The notes: generated by a model not told the origin, from the sequence alone. 64,000 bases of DNA from Parachitinimonas caeni (GCF_030129945.1 NZ_JARRAF010000020.1:27368-91367), one strand, 5' to 3'. Positions 1 through 9,257 are shown, numbered from the stretch's first letter. Translations and numbers: made by a program.

Positions 1-2392
1 ATTGACCCATTTCTCCCCTATCGCCTCGGCGGTCACGACGACCACGACGGCGGCGATTGCGGCCTTCTCCGCTATCCAGCCCATCCGGCATCTCTACGGC
101 AGCCGGGCTCTCGATCGCGGCAGTTGCAACGGCTACAGGCGCGGATGTTTGCTCCGGACGAGGCTCGCGCTGCTCGCGCGGCGGGCGCTCGTTGCGGGGC
201 TGCTGCGCATTGCGATCCTGGCGTGGCTCACGCGGTTCGCGCTGCTCTCTCGGCTCGCGAGGTTCGCGCGCTTCTCTAGGTTCACGGGGCTCACGCGCTT
301 CTCTCGGCTCACGTGGCTCGCGCGGGGTGTCCTGGTTCTCCTGACGGTTGCTGCGCTGTTCCCTTGGTTCTTGCTGAGGACGCTGTTCCTGGCGGCTTTC
401 GCTACGGTTTTCGTTGCGACTGCCCTCCGTACGCTCGCTACCACGCGCTTCGTTACGGCTATCCCGACGCTCATTGCGATTGGCCTGGTTGTCGCGGCGC
501 GATTGTTCGTCTTCCTCGATACGCGGCTTGCCGCCTCGGCGTTGTTCCGGCTGGGGGGCTTTGTTGCCATCTTGCCTGTCCTGCCGATCATTGCGGTCAC
601 GCCGTTGTTGCGGGGCGGCATCGCGACGAGGACGTTGAGCAGCAGTTGCCCCTGCCTTGGCTGGAGTGGGTTGTGCTGGCTCGGGCTCGCCCTTGAACCA
701 GCCAATGATCCTGGCAAACAGCGACGGCTTGGCGGCAACAGCTTCTACCGGCATGGGCTCTACGGTAACCGGCGCTGGCTGGGCCGGGGTAATTCCCTTA
801 ACGGCTGCTTCCTGCCGTGGCGGCTTGTTTTGGTCATGCTGGTGGGCTGCGGCATAGCCTTCTTCCGCCGGGGCTTCCATCATCTTGTAGGAGGGGAGGG
901 CGTCTTCGGTCTGATTGATATCATCGTGACGCAGGCGTTGCACTTTGTAGTGCGGGGTTTCCAGGTGGATGTTGGGAATCAACACCACGCTGACCTTCAG
1001 TCTAGCCTCGATGGCATAGATTTCGGCACGCTTTTCATTCAAGAGGAAGGTCGCAACGTCCACTGGAACCTGTGCATGCACAGCCCCTGTGTTTTCCTTC
1101 ATGGCTTCTTCCTGCAGGATGCGGAGGATATGCAGGGCAGAAGACTCAATACCACGGATAAAGCCGGTGCCATGGCAGCGCGGGCAAGGAATGTGGCTGG
1201 TTTCACCCAAGCTAGGTTGCAGGCGCTGACGTGATAGTTCCAGCAGGCCGAAGCGGGAGATCTTGCCGGTTTGTACGCGGGCACGATCATGGCGAAGCGC
1301 ATCACGCAGGCGGTTTTCCACCTCACGCTGATTTTTGGCGTTCTCCATGTCGATGAAGTCGATGACGATCAGGCCACCCAGATCGCGCAGGCGCAGCTGG
1401 CGGGCAATTTCGTCTGCGGCTTCCAGGTTGGTCCGCAACGCGGTTTCTTCGATGTCGGAACCTCGTGTGGCACGAGCTGAGTTAACGTCGATGGAAACCA
1501 GTGCTTCGGTATGGTCAATAACAATTGCGCCGCCAGACGGCAAATTGACCTCACGCGAAAATGCGGTTTCGATCTGGTGTTCAATCTGGAAGCGCGAAAA
1601 CAGTGGCACATCATCGCGATACAGTTTGACCCGGTTGACGTTGCCGGGCATGACGTGTGTCATGAACTGCCGTGCCTGGTCGTAGATCAGGTCGGTATCG
1701 ACCAGAATTTCGCCGATATCCGGTTGGAAGTAGTCGCGAATTGCGCGGATAACCAGGCTACCTTCTTGATAGATCAGGAATGCGCCAGTTTGCTCGGTAG
1801 CCGCCTTCTCAATGGCGCGCCATAGTTGCAGCAGGTAGTTCAAGTCCCACTGCAGTTCCTCCAGTGAACGGCCGATGCCGGCTGTTCGGGCGATGATGGA
1901 CATACCGGCAGGCACGTCCAGTTGGTCCATCAATGCGCGCAGCTCCTGCCGCTCTTCGCCCTCAATGCGGCGGGAAACGCCTCCGCCACGAGGATTGTTC
2001 GGCATCAGAACCAGATAGCGGCCAGCCAGGGAAATATAAGTGGTGAGGGCGGCCCCTTTGTTTCCGCGTTCGTCCTTTTCAACCTGAACGATCAGTTCCA
2101 TGCCTTCGCGCAGCACGTCCTGAATACGAGGGCGTCCCCCCCCTTCGTAACCATCCTGAAAATAACTGCGGGCAATTTCCTTGAAAGGCAGAAAGCCATG
2201 GCGTTCGTTGCCATAGTCAACGAAGCAAGCCTCAAGGGAAGGCTCTATCCGGGTAATGATCCCTTTGTAGATGTTGCTCTTGCGCTGTTCCTTGCCGACG
2301 GTTTCGATGTCCAGATCAATAAGCTTCTGGCCGTCAACAATGGCGACACGAAGCTCTTCGGCCTGCGTCGCGTTAAATAACATTCTTTTCAT
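1..2392 (-). CDS. rne: Ribonuclease E, N-terminal 797 residues (runs off left edge)
   Basis: Endoribonuclease of RNA decay and rRNA/tRNA processing, normally the scaffold of the degradosome. Translating the minus strand from ATG 2390-2392 gives [20 protein letters not shown], the family N-terminus. An S1 domain follows (about residues 36-118), then the catalytic DNase I-like region with the metal-binding aspartates D302 (SIDVNSAR) and D345 (VIDFIDM), and the Zn-link CPRC at 403-406. After about residue 500 the protein becomes the disordered, Arg/Gln/Pro/Glu-rich tail typical of RNase E, with many REP triplets. The reading frame is open to base 2, so the C-terminus is outside the window. An AGGGGA ribosome site precedes the start. 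A strong long plus-strand frame over the same DNA is antisense shadow. The identification is very secure; only the length is unknown. Confidence 0.97.
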   Translation of the reverse strand, partial: MKRMLFNATQAEELRVAIVDGQKLIDLDIETVGKEQRKSNIYKGIITRIEPSLEACFVDYGNERHGFLPFKEIARSYFQDGYEGGGRPRIQDVLREGMELIVQVEKDERGNKGAALTTYISLAGRYLVLMPNNPRGGGVSRRIEGEERQELRALMDQLDVPAGMSIIARTAGIGRSLEELQWDLNYLLQLWRAIEKAATEQTGAFLIYQEGSLVIRAIRDYFQPDIGEILVDTDLIYDQARQFMTHVMPGNVNRVKLYRDDVPLFSRFQIEHQIETAFSREVNLPSGGAIVIDHTEALVSIDVNSARATRGSDIEETALRTNLEAADEIARQLRLRDLGGLIVIDFIDMENAKNQREVENRLRDALRHDRARVQTGKISRFGLLELSRQRLQPSLGETSHIPCPRCHGTGFIRGIESSALHILRILQEEAMKENTGAVHAQVPVDVATFLLNEKRAEIYAIEARLKVSVVLIPNIHLETPHYKVQRLRHDDINQTEDALPSYKMMEAPAEEGYAAAHQHDQNKPPRQEAAVKGITPAQPAPVTVEPMPVEAVAAKPSLFARIIGWFKGEPEPAQPTPAKAGATAAQRPRRDAAPQQRRDRNDRQDRQDGNKAPQPEQRRGGKPRIEEDEQSRRDNQANRNERRDSRNEARGSERTEGSRNENRSESRQEQRPQQEPREQRSNRQENQDTPREPREPREAREPREPREAREPREPREQREPREPRQDRNAQQPRNERPPREQREPRPEQTSAPVAVATAAIESPAAVEMPDGLDSGEGRNRRRRGRRDRRGDRGEMGQ
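219..330 (-). repeat. In-frame 9-bp tandem repeat coding Arg-Glu-Pro triplets in RNase E tail
   Basis: On the minus strand this DNA reads as runs of R-E-P broken by R-E-K, R-E-A and R-E-Q. The 9-bp unit is visible on the plus strand as repeated variants of ggctcacgc. Such low-complexity, basic/acidic tails occur in the degradosome-scaffold part of many RNase E proteins and vary in copy number between strains. The repeat lies entirely inside rne and keeps frame. Confidence 0.75.
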
Positions 2393-3148
2393 CAAAATCC
2401 CCTGCGCGCACGCGGACGGGCAGGACAAACACGCTTGCGGCTATTGGCCGCACCGGATCGGATCACACCGCTTGGGGTGTGCTGAGCTTATGAAGGTTCA
2501 ACAGTGGATTTCCAAAATACCTGTCGTTGAGATCTGTAAGCTGGGTTGCGTGTCTGCTTTTTAGTGGACATCACCGATGGCCTGCGGCAGATCAGATGAC
2601 TCTGGCTCTGGCGGTAAGCTGTATGGCACTCACTGTTCTCCTGACAAGTTCAGACAATGGCGCTTGAGTAGCCAAGATGCCGACCAAGCAACATGGTGCT
2701 GGTTCTTGTAGGGGCAAGTGGGGCAAAGGAGCTTGTCGCTAATAAGGTGATGGCCGGTGTCCGGGTGTGCGTTTGTATGTCAAATCAAGTACCATCGCTG
2801 CTTTTGGGTGAGCGACGTTAACCTGCATCAGGGCGAGAGCTAGGCTGGGCGCTGGTTGATTTCCCTAGTCGTCGAACTTGCGCGCGAGGGTGCGCAGCGA
2901 CGAACTAAGCTTCGTCATGGCACGGCAAGAGGGAATGGACGGGGGAAAAGAACGAGCGGGCAACCGAGTCGGGCTGATGCTGCCAAACCAATCAACTAAT
3001 TCACCGCACTGATTTAAAGACATCCGGGCGAAGGCTGAAAATCATGCATCGGCCGGTCAGGGGTGAAGTTATTACAGTGGCGCGCCTTTTGGGCAGGGCT
3101 CCGGCGTTTGAACCCAAATTTGCCGGGGCGTTCCGAGTATATGACAAG
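2393..3148. other. Long divergent intergenic region: rne leader and rluC upstream region
   Basis: About 750 bases with no convincing gene between the divergent rne and rluC. Near rne there is a small stem-loop on the leader strand (2464-2480, arms CACACC/GGTGTG). In Escherichia coli rne has a long 5' leader with stem-loops through which RNase E controls its own mRNA; a similar leader here is an inference from length and position only. No clear sigma-70 promoter could be picked out by eye. Short open frames here lack ribosome sites and family resemblance. Confidence 0.5.
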
Positions 3149-4096
3149 ATGAACACGATAAGCAAAGATTCCGTTTCCTACCTTGAGGTCGGCGAAGAAG
3201 ACGCCGGCCAGCGCCTGGACAACTACCTGCTGCGGCACCTGAAAGGGGTTCCCAAGAGCCATGTCTACCGCATCATTCGTAGTGGCGAGGTGCGGGTGAA
3301 CAAGGGGCGGACTGATGCCATGTACCGTGTCAACACGGGCGATCTGGTCCGATTGCCTCCAATTCGTATTGCTGAGTCTGCGCCGACTGAGAAACCTGTT
3401 CCTACTAATGAGTTGCCGATCGTCTATGAGGACGAAGCCTTGCTGGTTATCAATAAGCCTGCGGGGATTGCTGTGCATGGTGGCAGTGGGGTCAGCTTTG
3501 GCGTGATTGAGCAAATGCGTGCGGCACGGCCACAAGCCAAGTTTCTAGAGCTGGTTCATCGATTGGATCGTGAAACTTCGGGTTTGTTGCTGATAGCCAA
3601 GAAGCGATCGGCGCTGGTGGCAATGCACGATGCAATGCGCGGTACTGGTATAGACAAGCGCTATCTGGCCATGGTGCCGGGGGCGTTTCCCGAGAAGACG
3701 CAGCATTTGAAGTTCAAGCTGTTCAAGTACAACACCGAAGACGGTGAGCGACGGGTTCGGGTGTCGGCAGATGGTCAGGAAGCCCATACTATCGTCCGCC
3801 GGCAACAGTGCTGGTCGAGCTCCAGTTTGGTCGAGGCGGAACTGAAGACAGGACGGACTCATCAGATCCGGGTGCATCTGGCGCATTGCGGCTTCCCGAT
3901 TATGGGGGATGAGAAGTATGGTGATTTCGGATTGAATCGGCAGCTGGCGCGCCAGGGCCTCAAGCGCATGTTCCTGCATGCCTGGCGGCTACGGTTCAAG
4001 CACCCACTAAGCGATCAGCCCTTGGTGCTTGAAGCCCCTTTGCCGCCTGAACTGCAACGTTACCTTGAACGCCTGACTAAAGAGGATGCGCAATAA
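3149..4096 (+). CDS. rluC: 23S rRNA pseudouridine synthase RluC
   Basis: Pseudouridine synthase of the RluC/RluD (RluA) family; RluC modifies U955, U2504 and U2580 of 23S rRNA in E. coli. Residues about 18-75 form the N-terminal S4 RNA-binding domain (RLDNYLLRHLKGVPKSHVYR). The catalytic domain follows, with VHRLDRETSGLLL containing the catalytic aspartate D140 and the late motif KTGRTHQIRVHL. At 315 aa it matches E. coli RluC (319). An upstream in-frame ATG at 3044 would add 35 residues unlike the family, so the MNTISKD start is chosen. RluC adjacent to rne and followed by a HAD gene is a common proteobacterial arrangement. RluD is the only real alternative and fits less well. Confidence 0.92.
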   Translation: MNTISKDSVSYLEVGEEDAGQRLDNYLLRHLKGVPKSHVYRIIRSGEVRVNKGRTDAMYRVNTGDLVRLPPIRIAESAPTEKPVPTNELPIVYEDEALLVINKPAGIAVHGGSGVSFGVIEQMRAARPQAKFLELVHRLDRETSGLLLIAKKRSALVAMHDAMRGTGIDKRYLAMVPGAFPEKTQHLKFKLFKYNTEDGERRVRVSADGQEAHTIVRRQQCWSSSSLVEAELKTGRTHQIRVHLAHCGFPIMGDEKYGDFGLNRQLARQGLKRMFLHAWRLRFKHPLSDQPLVLEAPLPPELQRYLERLTKEDAQ

Positions 4097-4098
4097 CC

Positions 4099-4755
4099 AT
4101 GGCAAAGCGCTTTGATCTGATTGTATTTGACTGGGATGGCACCTTGATGGATTCGACCGGAACCATCGTTTATGCCATTCAAGCGGCCTTTCGCGATGCA
4201 GGCATGCCTGAGCCCAGCGCAGAGCGATCAGCATTCGTGATTGGTTATGGCCTGAAGGAAGCCATGCAGACTTTGGCACCTCATGCCAGCCAGGAGGAGA
4301 TTCATAAGGTCGTGGACGCTTATCGGCACCATTATTTAACACAGACTGAGAAGATCCGTTTGTTTGAGGGAGTAGAAGAGGGGATTGCTTACCTCAAGCA
4401 GGAGGGGTACTGGCTGGCTGTGGCAACGGGCAAATCACGTCATGGTCTGGACCATGCCATGACGAGTTCGGGCTTGACTAGTTATTTTGATGCCAGCCGC
4501 TGTGCGGACGAATGTCACTCTAAGCCCCATCCCCAGATGCTGATTGAAATTACCGATTATCTGGGTGTTGATCTGAACAGAACCTTGATGATCGGCGATA
4601 CCACGCATGACTTGAATATGGCTCGCAACGCTGGTGCTGCCAGTGTTGGTATGAATTACGGCGCGCATGCGGCAGATGACCTGTTGGCTGCCGACCCGCT
4701 GGCTTGCTTCGATAACTTTGGACATCTGATGTCATGGCTCAAAGAAAATGGCTGA
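4099..4755 (+). CDS. HAD-superfamily phosphatase, phosphoglycolate phosphatase-like
   Basis: Haloacid dehalogenase hydrolase, subfamily IA, 218 aa. Motif I is DWDGTL with nucleophile D11 and acid/base D13, motif II is the VATGK threonine, and motif III/IV are the KPHP lysine and GDTTHDLNMARNAG. The cap is the small helical type after motif I. Enzymes of this shape remove phosphate from small metabolites such as 2-phosphoglycolate or nucleoside monophosphates; the substrate cannot be read from the sequence. It starts two bases after rluC and its last 22 bases overlap the Rieske gene, so the genes are almost certainly cotranscribed. The same neighbour set recurs next to rluC in other betaproteobacteria. 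Confidence 0.88.
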   Translation: MAKRFDLIVFDWDGTLMDSTGTIVYAIQAAFRDAGMPEPSAERSAFVIGYGLKEAMQTLAPHASQEEIHKVVDAYRHHYLTQTEKIRLFEGVEEGIAYLKQEGYWLAVATGKSRHGLDHAMTSSGLTSYFDASRCADECHSKPHPQMLIEITDYLGVDLNRTLMIGDTTHDLNMARNAGAASVGMNYGAHAADDLLAADPLACFDNFGHLMSWLKENG

Positions 4756-5099
4756 TCTGCCAGAGTGAGGCGTTGAAGGATGCGGAGCGGGGTATCCGGT
4801 TTCAGGCGGAGTGGCGACATACCCCTGTTCCGGCCTTTGTGGTCCGCTTTCAAGGCAAGGTTCATGGGTATATCAATGAATGCCAGCATGTTCCGGTGGA
4901 GCTGGACTTCAACGAGGGTGACTTCTTTGATCTGTCCGGCCAGTATTTGATCTGTGCAACCCACGGTGCCTACTATAGCCCCGACACCGGTTTGTGCAGA
5001 GGCGGTCCGTGCAAAGGGCGACGGCTGACCAAGCTGCACCTGATTGAAGAGGCCGGTGCGGTTTATTTTCTTCCTGATGAAAGCAAGTTGCATGAATGA
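4734..5099 (+). CDS. Small Rieske [2Fe-2S] protein
   Basis: A 121-residue soluble protein made almost wholly of a Rieske domain. The two cluster-binding boxes are C50-x-H52 (ECQHVP) and C74-x-x-H77 (CATHGAYY), followed by the usual PDTGLCRGGPC loop. There is no signal peptide or membrane segment, so it should be a cytoplasmic ferredoxin-like electron carrier and not part of the bc1 complex. It overlaps the HAD gene upstream and the sppA start downstream by eight bases, which suggests coupled translation. Its redox partner is unknown. Confidence 0.88.
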   Translation: MAQRKWLICQSEALKDAERGIRFQAEWRHTPVPAFVVRFQGKVHGYINECQHVPVELDFNEGDFFDLSGQYLICATHGAYYSPDTGLCRGGPCKGRRLTKLHLIEEAGAVYFLPDESKLHE

Positions 5100-6036
5100 G
5101 ACGAATCCAAACTGGGAGCGCGAGGTCCTGGAAAAGCTGGTTCTTACAACCCTGAAAGAGCAGCGTAAGTCACGAAACTGGGGGATTTTCTTTAAATTTG
5201 TCGGGTTTGCTTACCTGTTCTTGGTGTTGGGCCTGTTGGTCGCCTGGATTGGTGGGGGGGATGATGAAGGCGCACACAAAGGCCCCCATACGGCGGTTGT
5301 CGAACTGCATGGCGTCGTTGCCGGTGGCGGTGAGGCGAGTGCTGAGCGCGTCATTGAAGGTTTGCGCAATGCCTTCAAGGACAAGAATACCAAAGGCGTG
5401 GTGATCAGGATCAACAGCCCTGGTGGTAGTCCGGTTCAATCGGGACAGATCAATGACGAGATCAAGCGCCTGCGTAAACAGCATCCGAATATTCCACTGT
5501 ATGCGGTCGTTGAGGATATCTGTGCATCGGGAGCTTATTACGTGGCCGTGGCGGCCGACCGCATCTATGTAGATAAGGCCAGCCTGGTTGGGTCCATTGG
5601 CGTGATCATGGATCGTTTTGGTTTTACCGGGACAATGGAAAAGCTTGGGGTAGAGCGGCGCGTTCTGACTGCAGGCAGTAACAAGGCGTTTCTTGATCCT
5701 TTTTCGCCTGAAAATCCGGCGCAAGTGGATTACGCCAAGGCTATGCTGGGAGAAATCCATGAGCAGTTCATCAAGACAGTACGGGATGGCCGTGGCAAGC
5801 GCTTGAAGGAAACGCCGGATATGTTCTCAGGGCTGGTTTGGAGTGGTGAGCGTGCCATCGAGATTGGCCTGGCGGATGCGATTGGTTCGACTGATCAGGT
5901 GGCTCGCGAAGTTATCCACGCTGATCAGATTGTCAACTTTACTGCCAAGGAACACTGGAGCGAGCGCTTTGCGCGCTCGGTGGGCACCAGTATGGCAAGT
6001 CGCGTTGGTACGCTGTTTGAGCCTACCTTGCGCTAA
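5092..6036 (+). CDS. sppA: S49-family signal peptide peptidase (SppA-like)
   Basis: Membrane-anchored serine protease that degrades cleaved signal peptides. The 314-residue protein has an N-terminal membrane segment at about 32-53, then the ClpP-like S49 fold. The Ser/Lys dyad is S146 (DICASGAYY) and K198 (AGSNKAFLDPF), and INSPGGSP forms the oxyanion loop. It is the short single-domain form, not the double-domain 67K E. coli form. The ATG at 5092 is inside the end of the Rieske gene; an earlier in-frame ATG at 5044 would run through that gene and is less likely. It closes the rluC-HAD-Rieske operon. Confidence 0.9.
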   Translation: MNETNPNWEREVLEKLVLTTLKEQRKSRNWGIFFKFVGFAYLFLVLGLLVAWIGGGDDEGAHKGPHTAVVELHGVVAGGGEASAERVIEGLRNAFKDKNTKGVVIRINSPGGSPVQSGQINDEIKRLRKQHPNIPLYAVVEDICASGAYYVAVAADRIYVDKASLVGSIGVIMDRFGFTGTMEKLGVERRVLTAGSNKAFLDPFSPENPAQVDYAKAMLGEIHEQFIKTVRDGRGKRLKETPDMFSGLVWSGERAIEIGLADAIGSTDQVAREVIHADQIVNFTAKEHWSERFARSVGTSMASRVGTLFEPTLR

Positions 6037-6057
6037 ATAAAACCGGAGGGGGTGAAT

Positions 6058-6837
6058 ATGGCTCGCAGGCCCAAGCCCGAAGAGCACGATAACCATGAGC
6101 GCTGGCTGGTGTCGTATGCTGATTTCATCACCCTCCTGTTTGCGTTTTTTGTGGTGATGTATGCCATTTCCCAGGTTAATGAAGGCAAGCAGAAGATTCT
6201 GTCGGATGCATTGATCAACGCTTTCAAAACCATTCCCACCAGCTCCAAGCTGGTAGATATATCGCAGCATGGCGATATCCGCACACAAGCCATCCAGCTG
6301 CCTAGTGTCAAACGCAAAGAAGAGGCTGAGCGGGCCCAGCAGAAAAAAGAGATGGATGCCCTGGCGCGCCAGTTGAAGGATGTCATGGCCAAGCCGATTG
6401 AGGACGGTCAGATCCGTATTACGCAGACTGAACACGGCATCATGGTGGAAATATCTTCCAATCTGCTGTTTCCTGTTGGTTCGGCAACACTCGATGGCCG
6501 TTCAATTGGTGTGCTGACTCAGTTGGCAGAGCAGTTTGCCAAGCCTGACAAGTTGATCAAGGTTTCTGGTTACACCGATAACGTGCCGATCAATTCACCC
6601 GTGTTTCCGTCTAACTGGGAGCTGTCTGCGGCGCGTGCTGGGACGGTTGTGAGGTTGTTTGAAGCGACTGGGGTCAGCTCGTCGAAAATGGTGGCGCTCG
6701 GTTATGGGGAAAATCGCCCCTTGGAGAGTAACGATACGCCGGAAGGCCGTGCCAGAAATCGTCGGGTGACGATTGAAATACTGGCGAAAAACAGTGAGGA
6801 AATGGCTACTCTTAAGTCGGTCAAGCCATCACCCTAA
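6058..6837 (+). CDS. motD: MotB/MotD-type flagellar stator protein
   Basis: Stator subunit that couples ion flow to flagellar rotation. A single N-terminal membrane helix (WLVSYADFITLLFAFFVVMYA) carries the ion-binding aspartate D22. After a linker and coiled segment, an OmpA-like peptidoglycan-binding domain covers about residues 130-250 (GYTDNVPI, NWELSAARA, NRRVTIEI). The ATG at 6058 has GGAGG eight bases upstream; a GTG at 6052 is too close to that site. The partner MotA/MotC is not next to it, unusual since stator genes are normally paired. The MotD name, rather than MotB, is a family-level judgement; 259 aa suits either. Confidence 0.85.
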   Translation: MARRPKPEEHDNHERWLVSYADFITLLFAFFVVMYAISQVNEGKQKILSDALINAFKTIPTSSKLVDISQHGDIRTQAIQLPSVKRKEEAERAQQKKEMDALARQLKDVMAKPIEDGQIRITQTEHGIMVEISSNLLFPVGSATLDGRSIGVLTQLAEQFAKPDKLIKVSGYTDNVPINSPVFPSNWELSAARAGTVVRLFEATGVSSSKMVALGYGENRPLESNDTPEGRARNRRVTIEILAKNSEEMATLKSVKPSP

Positions 6838-6840
6838 AAT

Positions 6841-6855
6841 GTCTACAGAGCCTAA
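6841..6855. repeat. Relic end of the CTAG-type palindromic repeat at the flgN stop codon
   Basis: GTCTACAGAGCCTAAG matches, with one change, the right end (GTCAACAGAGCCTAAG) of the repeat element at 43451-43604. Only one end is present. The CTA at 6852-6854 is the complement of the flgN TAG stop codon, the same relation seen at intact copies further along. Confidence 0.5.
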
Positions 6856-7352
6856 GCCTCTCCCAGGCGATTGCCGCTCGCCGTCATTTTGATCTGCCCG
6901 CTGGCATCGTAGCCAGTGACTGAAGAACTTCCTCGCAAAATCGAAAATAACTGCTGATTCTGTTGCTGGCGGGTGTCGATCAGGCTGCCATTGGTCTGAT
7001 TGAGTGCGCTAGCTTGCCTTGCGGTTTGGAGTAGGTCTCGCCACCGGGGAATCACGTCTGTAGCATCATCCAGGCAAACGCTGTCAGGAATGAGTAAATC
7101 GTGGGGAAAGTCTGGACTGATCTGGATGCCGAGGCTTCCAAAAGCTGCTTTGCGGATTTTGGCCAGTGATTCGAGTTCAGCGGAAAGATCGGATTTGGTC
7201 TTGGCCAGGTCGATCAGTGAGTCGAGGCGATTTTCAATCAGGGCAGTCTGTTCGGACTGCAGTAATTCGACAAAACGCTGAAGCGCTGCCAATTCAGTCG
7301 TCAGCAAAGTCAGAAGTTGATTATTTGTGTTGAGATTGGGTGGTTTGCTCAA
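6852..7352 (-). CDS. flgN: Flagellar export chaperone FlgN
   Basis: Predicted FlgN, the cytoplasmic chaperone that escorts the hook-junction proteins FlgK and FlgL to the flagellar export gate. The 166-residue protein is almost all helical, with the N-terminal amphipathic helix LLTTELAALQRFVELLQSEQTALIENRLDSL cut here into its parts: LLQSEQTAL followed by the L-x-x-L-x-x-x-K heptads typical of the family. A polar C-terminal tail contains RQQQNQQLFSIL. It lies directly downstream of flgM, the usual flgMN pair. Its TAG stop is inside a relic of the palindromic repeat. Confidence 0.85.
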   Translation of the reverse strand: MSKPPNLNTNNQLLTLLTTELAALQRFVELLQSEQTALIENRLDSLIDLAKTKSDLSAELESLAKIRKAAFGSLGIQISPDFPHDLLIPDSVCLDDATDVIPRWRDLLQTARQASALNQTNGSLIDTRQQQNQQLFSILRGSSSVTGYDASGQIKMTASGNRLGEA

Positions 7353-7371
7353 TCAGTTCCCCTGACAGCCT

Positions 7372-7686
7372 TCATCCTTTGTTGGCCAGCAGCTCTTTCA
7401 CGCTGGCGACCAGCTTGTCCGCAATCACATCGGCCCGGATTTTGAAGCGGCCATCTGCAATCGCTTGTTTGATCTCGGCGACCCGGCTCTCGTCCACCAC
7501 AGGCTGGCTCGCCAGTCGCGCTTCAAGAGACTGCAAGCGAGAAGTCAGTGGGTTGATCTCGACGCTGTCCGAGCGGCTGGGCTGGGCGGGCTCATCCTTG
7601 CTGGCGCGTGGCGCGGCCGATGCGCGGGACTCTGCTCCTTTTGTTAAAGGTGCTGAAATCGGCTTTCCTGTGTTGTCAATCTTCAT
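7372..7686 (-). CDS. flgM: Anti-sigma-28 factor FlgM
   Basis: Negative regulator that holds the flagellar sigma factor FliA until the hook is finished and FlgM is exported. The start MKIDNTGKPIS is the family signature; an ATG nine codons earlier is possible but lacks that fit, while the chosen one has a CAGGGG ribosome site. The first 50 residues are disordered (Ser/Ala/Pro/Arg), and the C-terminal half (SRVAEIKQAIADGRFKIRAD...VADKL) is the FliA-binding helix pair. At 104 aa the length is normal. Cotranscribed with flgN. Confidence 0.93.
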   Translation of the reverse strand: MKIDNTGKPISAPLTKGAESRASAAPRASKDEPAQPSRSDSVEINPLTSRLQSLEARLASQPVVDESRVAEIKQAIADGRFKIRADVIADKLVASVKELLANKG

Positions 7687-7819
7687 GACTATCCCCTGCT
7701 GCGGCATCTGCACTGCCAGACTGCCGCTTTAGACGGCAAACGATCTTACGCCGTATATCGACAGGTCATGCCAAAACTTTAGCCCGTTCTGGCAAAAAAA
7801 TCGAAATCTTTACGGATTC

Positions 7820-7825
7820 TATAAT
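7820..7825 (+). promoter_or_regulatory. Possible -10 element of fliW
   Basis: A perfect TATAAT lies 100 bases before fliW in the flgM-fliW divergent region. The base run at the expected -35 position is A-rich and does not resemble TTGACA, so the assignment rests on the -10 alone. No sigma-28 (TAAAG-N15-GCCGATAA) promoter of correct spacing was found on either strand. Confidence 0.3.
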
Positions 7826-7924
7826 GAATGGCTGGCACTTCAGCCCGATTGGAATTATACGACACTATATTCGCCCTGGTTTTGCAGGCAAGGCCAGGTA
7901 ATCAACCAAGGAAAGGGCATCTTC

Positions 7925-8341
7925 ATGCAGATAGTTACTCCACGGTTTGGCCCGATCGAGGTCGATGAATCCACCATCATTACCTTTCCGCGGGGCTTGC
8001 CGGGTTTTGAGCATTGTCATCGCTTCAAGTTGCTGCATGAGGAATCACCAACCCCTATTGCGCTGTGGCTTCAGTCACTGGATGACACGGAAATCGTATT
8101 CAGTGTCATTGAGCCGGCGAGGCTGGCGGTTCAGTATGAGGTCGCGCTGTCCGATGAGGAGAGTGCCTTGCTGAATGTCAAAGACCCGGCTGATCTGGTG
8201 CTGTTGCTACTGCTGCTTCGAGACATCGAAAACACCACCGAAATCAAGGCCAATACACAGGCTCCGGTGATTCTGAACACGGCCAGCCGCCTTGCCTTGC
8301 AGAAAATGGGCATGCGATGTCAGTTGGTATTCAGTGAGTGA
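7925..8341 (+). CDS. fliW: Flagellar assembly factor FliW
   Basis: FliW binds flagellin and, in Bacillus and Campylobacter, antagonises the RNA-binding regulator CsrA, linking flagellin synthesis to secretion. The 138-aa sequence has the family hallmarks: N-terminal RFGPIEVDESTIITFPRGLPGFE, the central SLDDTEIVFSVIEP, and the acidic stretch DPADLVLLLLLLRD. It is preceded by AAGGAAAGG. In many genomes csrA follows directly; here it does not. Position next to flgMN supports a flagellar role. Confidence 0.93.
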   Translation: MQIVTPRFGPIEVDESTIITFPRGLPGFEHCHRFKLLHEESPTPIALWLQSLDDTEIVFSVIEPARLAVQYEVALSDEESALLNVKDPADLVLLLLLLRDIENTTEIKANTQAPVILNTASRLALQKMGMRCQLVFSE

Positions 8342-8646
8342 TGTCAGATTGATGTGGGGCGAGGGTCTCCTCGCTCTTTCTCCCGTGCGCTGTACTTCCA
8401 AATCCTTCCTTTGGGCTTGTCAAATGCGGTAGCCGCTCTTGTATTCAGGCCAGCCAGCAGGATGCTACCCAGCCAACTCTTGATCGGCAGCGCCGCTTGA
8501 TGCGGTGATCAGCCATCCGTCGCGTATCGCATTTCATCACGCCAATCGGTATTTCTGTCGCAAAGCGTGCTTGGGCGTCGGGCAACTTTGCTAGATTTTT
8601 CCGCTTTCAGACATGGTTTTCATCAAACTACGCACGGATAAAACAA
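8342..8646. other. Gene-free stretch after fliW
   Basis: About 305 bases between fliW and the secreted protein gene. No open frame with a ribosome site, no clear terminator and no strong promoter were seen. The last 60 bases are AT-richer and presumably hold the promoter of the downstream gene. Confidence 0.4.
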
Positions 8647-9213
8647 ATGAAACAAATGACACAAATTCTCTCGGTGCTTATTGCTTCCATGATTGCTGGC
8701 CAAGCCCTTGCGGCGGGTGATGCGATGTTCAGCTTGCGGGATGAAGATGCACCAACCGGCACGCACTTGCGCCCCGTCCGGATGGTGTCGGAGCTCCCTC
8801 TCGACCAGACATATGCCTCGCTGGAAAGCCGCTTCAAGCAAAAGATCAGGGATAGCTACGAAAAGATGGCTGAGTCGGATGAGCCGCCATTTCCTGCCAA
8901 AGGGCTGCGGCCGCTGCTAAAACATATTCTTGCTGAGCAGGACAAAGCTGGCATTGACGCTAAAGGCACGCTGGCTTTACTGGCGTCGGTGGATGATGCC
9001 GGTGTAGTGCAGTCGGTGTCGTCACTGGAAACCCCTGACCCCAAGCTGGCGCAAGTGGCGGGTGCGGTGCTAATGATGACCCCATTCAAACCGCCACGAT
9101 GTAATGGGCAGCCTTGCAAGATGGATTTTTTGCTGGAAGTCGGCATCAAGTCGATCAAGGACTTAGGCACTTCGCCGCTGACGATTTCCAAAGAGCCGGT
9201 TCTGACCCGATAA
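8647..9213 (+). CDS. Secreted protein of unknown function, TonB C-terminal-like fold possible
   Basis: A 188-residue protein with a clear Sec signal peptide (about residues 1-22, cleavage after ALA). The C-terminal half (GTLALLASVDDAGVVQSV, then a V-x-x-TPFKPPRC segment with paired cysteines C-x4-C, and DFLLEVGIK) resembles the beta-alpha-beta layout of TonB C-terminal or TPR-associated periplasmic domains, in which a partner contribution is coded by LLASVDDxGxV. This is a weak resemblance. It stands alone as a transcription unit, ended by the terminator at 9258. Function not recognised. Confidence 0.6.
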   Translation: MKQMTQILSVLIASMIAGQALAAGDAMFSLRDEDAPTGTHLRPVRMVSELPLDQTYASLESRFKQKIRDSYEKMAESDEPPFPAKGLRPLLKHILAEQDKAGIDAKGTLALLASVDDAGVVQSVSSLETPDPKLAQVAGAVLMMTPFKPPRCNGQPCKMDFLLEVGIKSIKDLGTSPLTISKEPVLTR

Positions 9214-9257
9214 CAGGTGTTTGATGCCCCGGCGTTGCTGTGGGTGGACTGAGGGGG

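Noticed and set aside
219..330. A possible CRISPR-like or noncoding tandem array
   Set aside because: The 9-bp periodicity is in frame with rne and codes Arg-Glu-Pro triplets; there are no spacers.
2..1234. A 410-codon plus-strand open frame
   Set aside because: It lies antisense to the RNase E tail, whose minus-strand translation has unmistakable family motifs. The long frame reflects the low-complexity composition.
7684..7770. A sigma-28 promoter for flgM
   Set aside because: A TAAAG sequence is present on the minus strand, but the nearest GCCG-type -10 is about 21 bases away, not 15-16.
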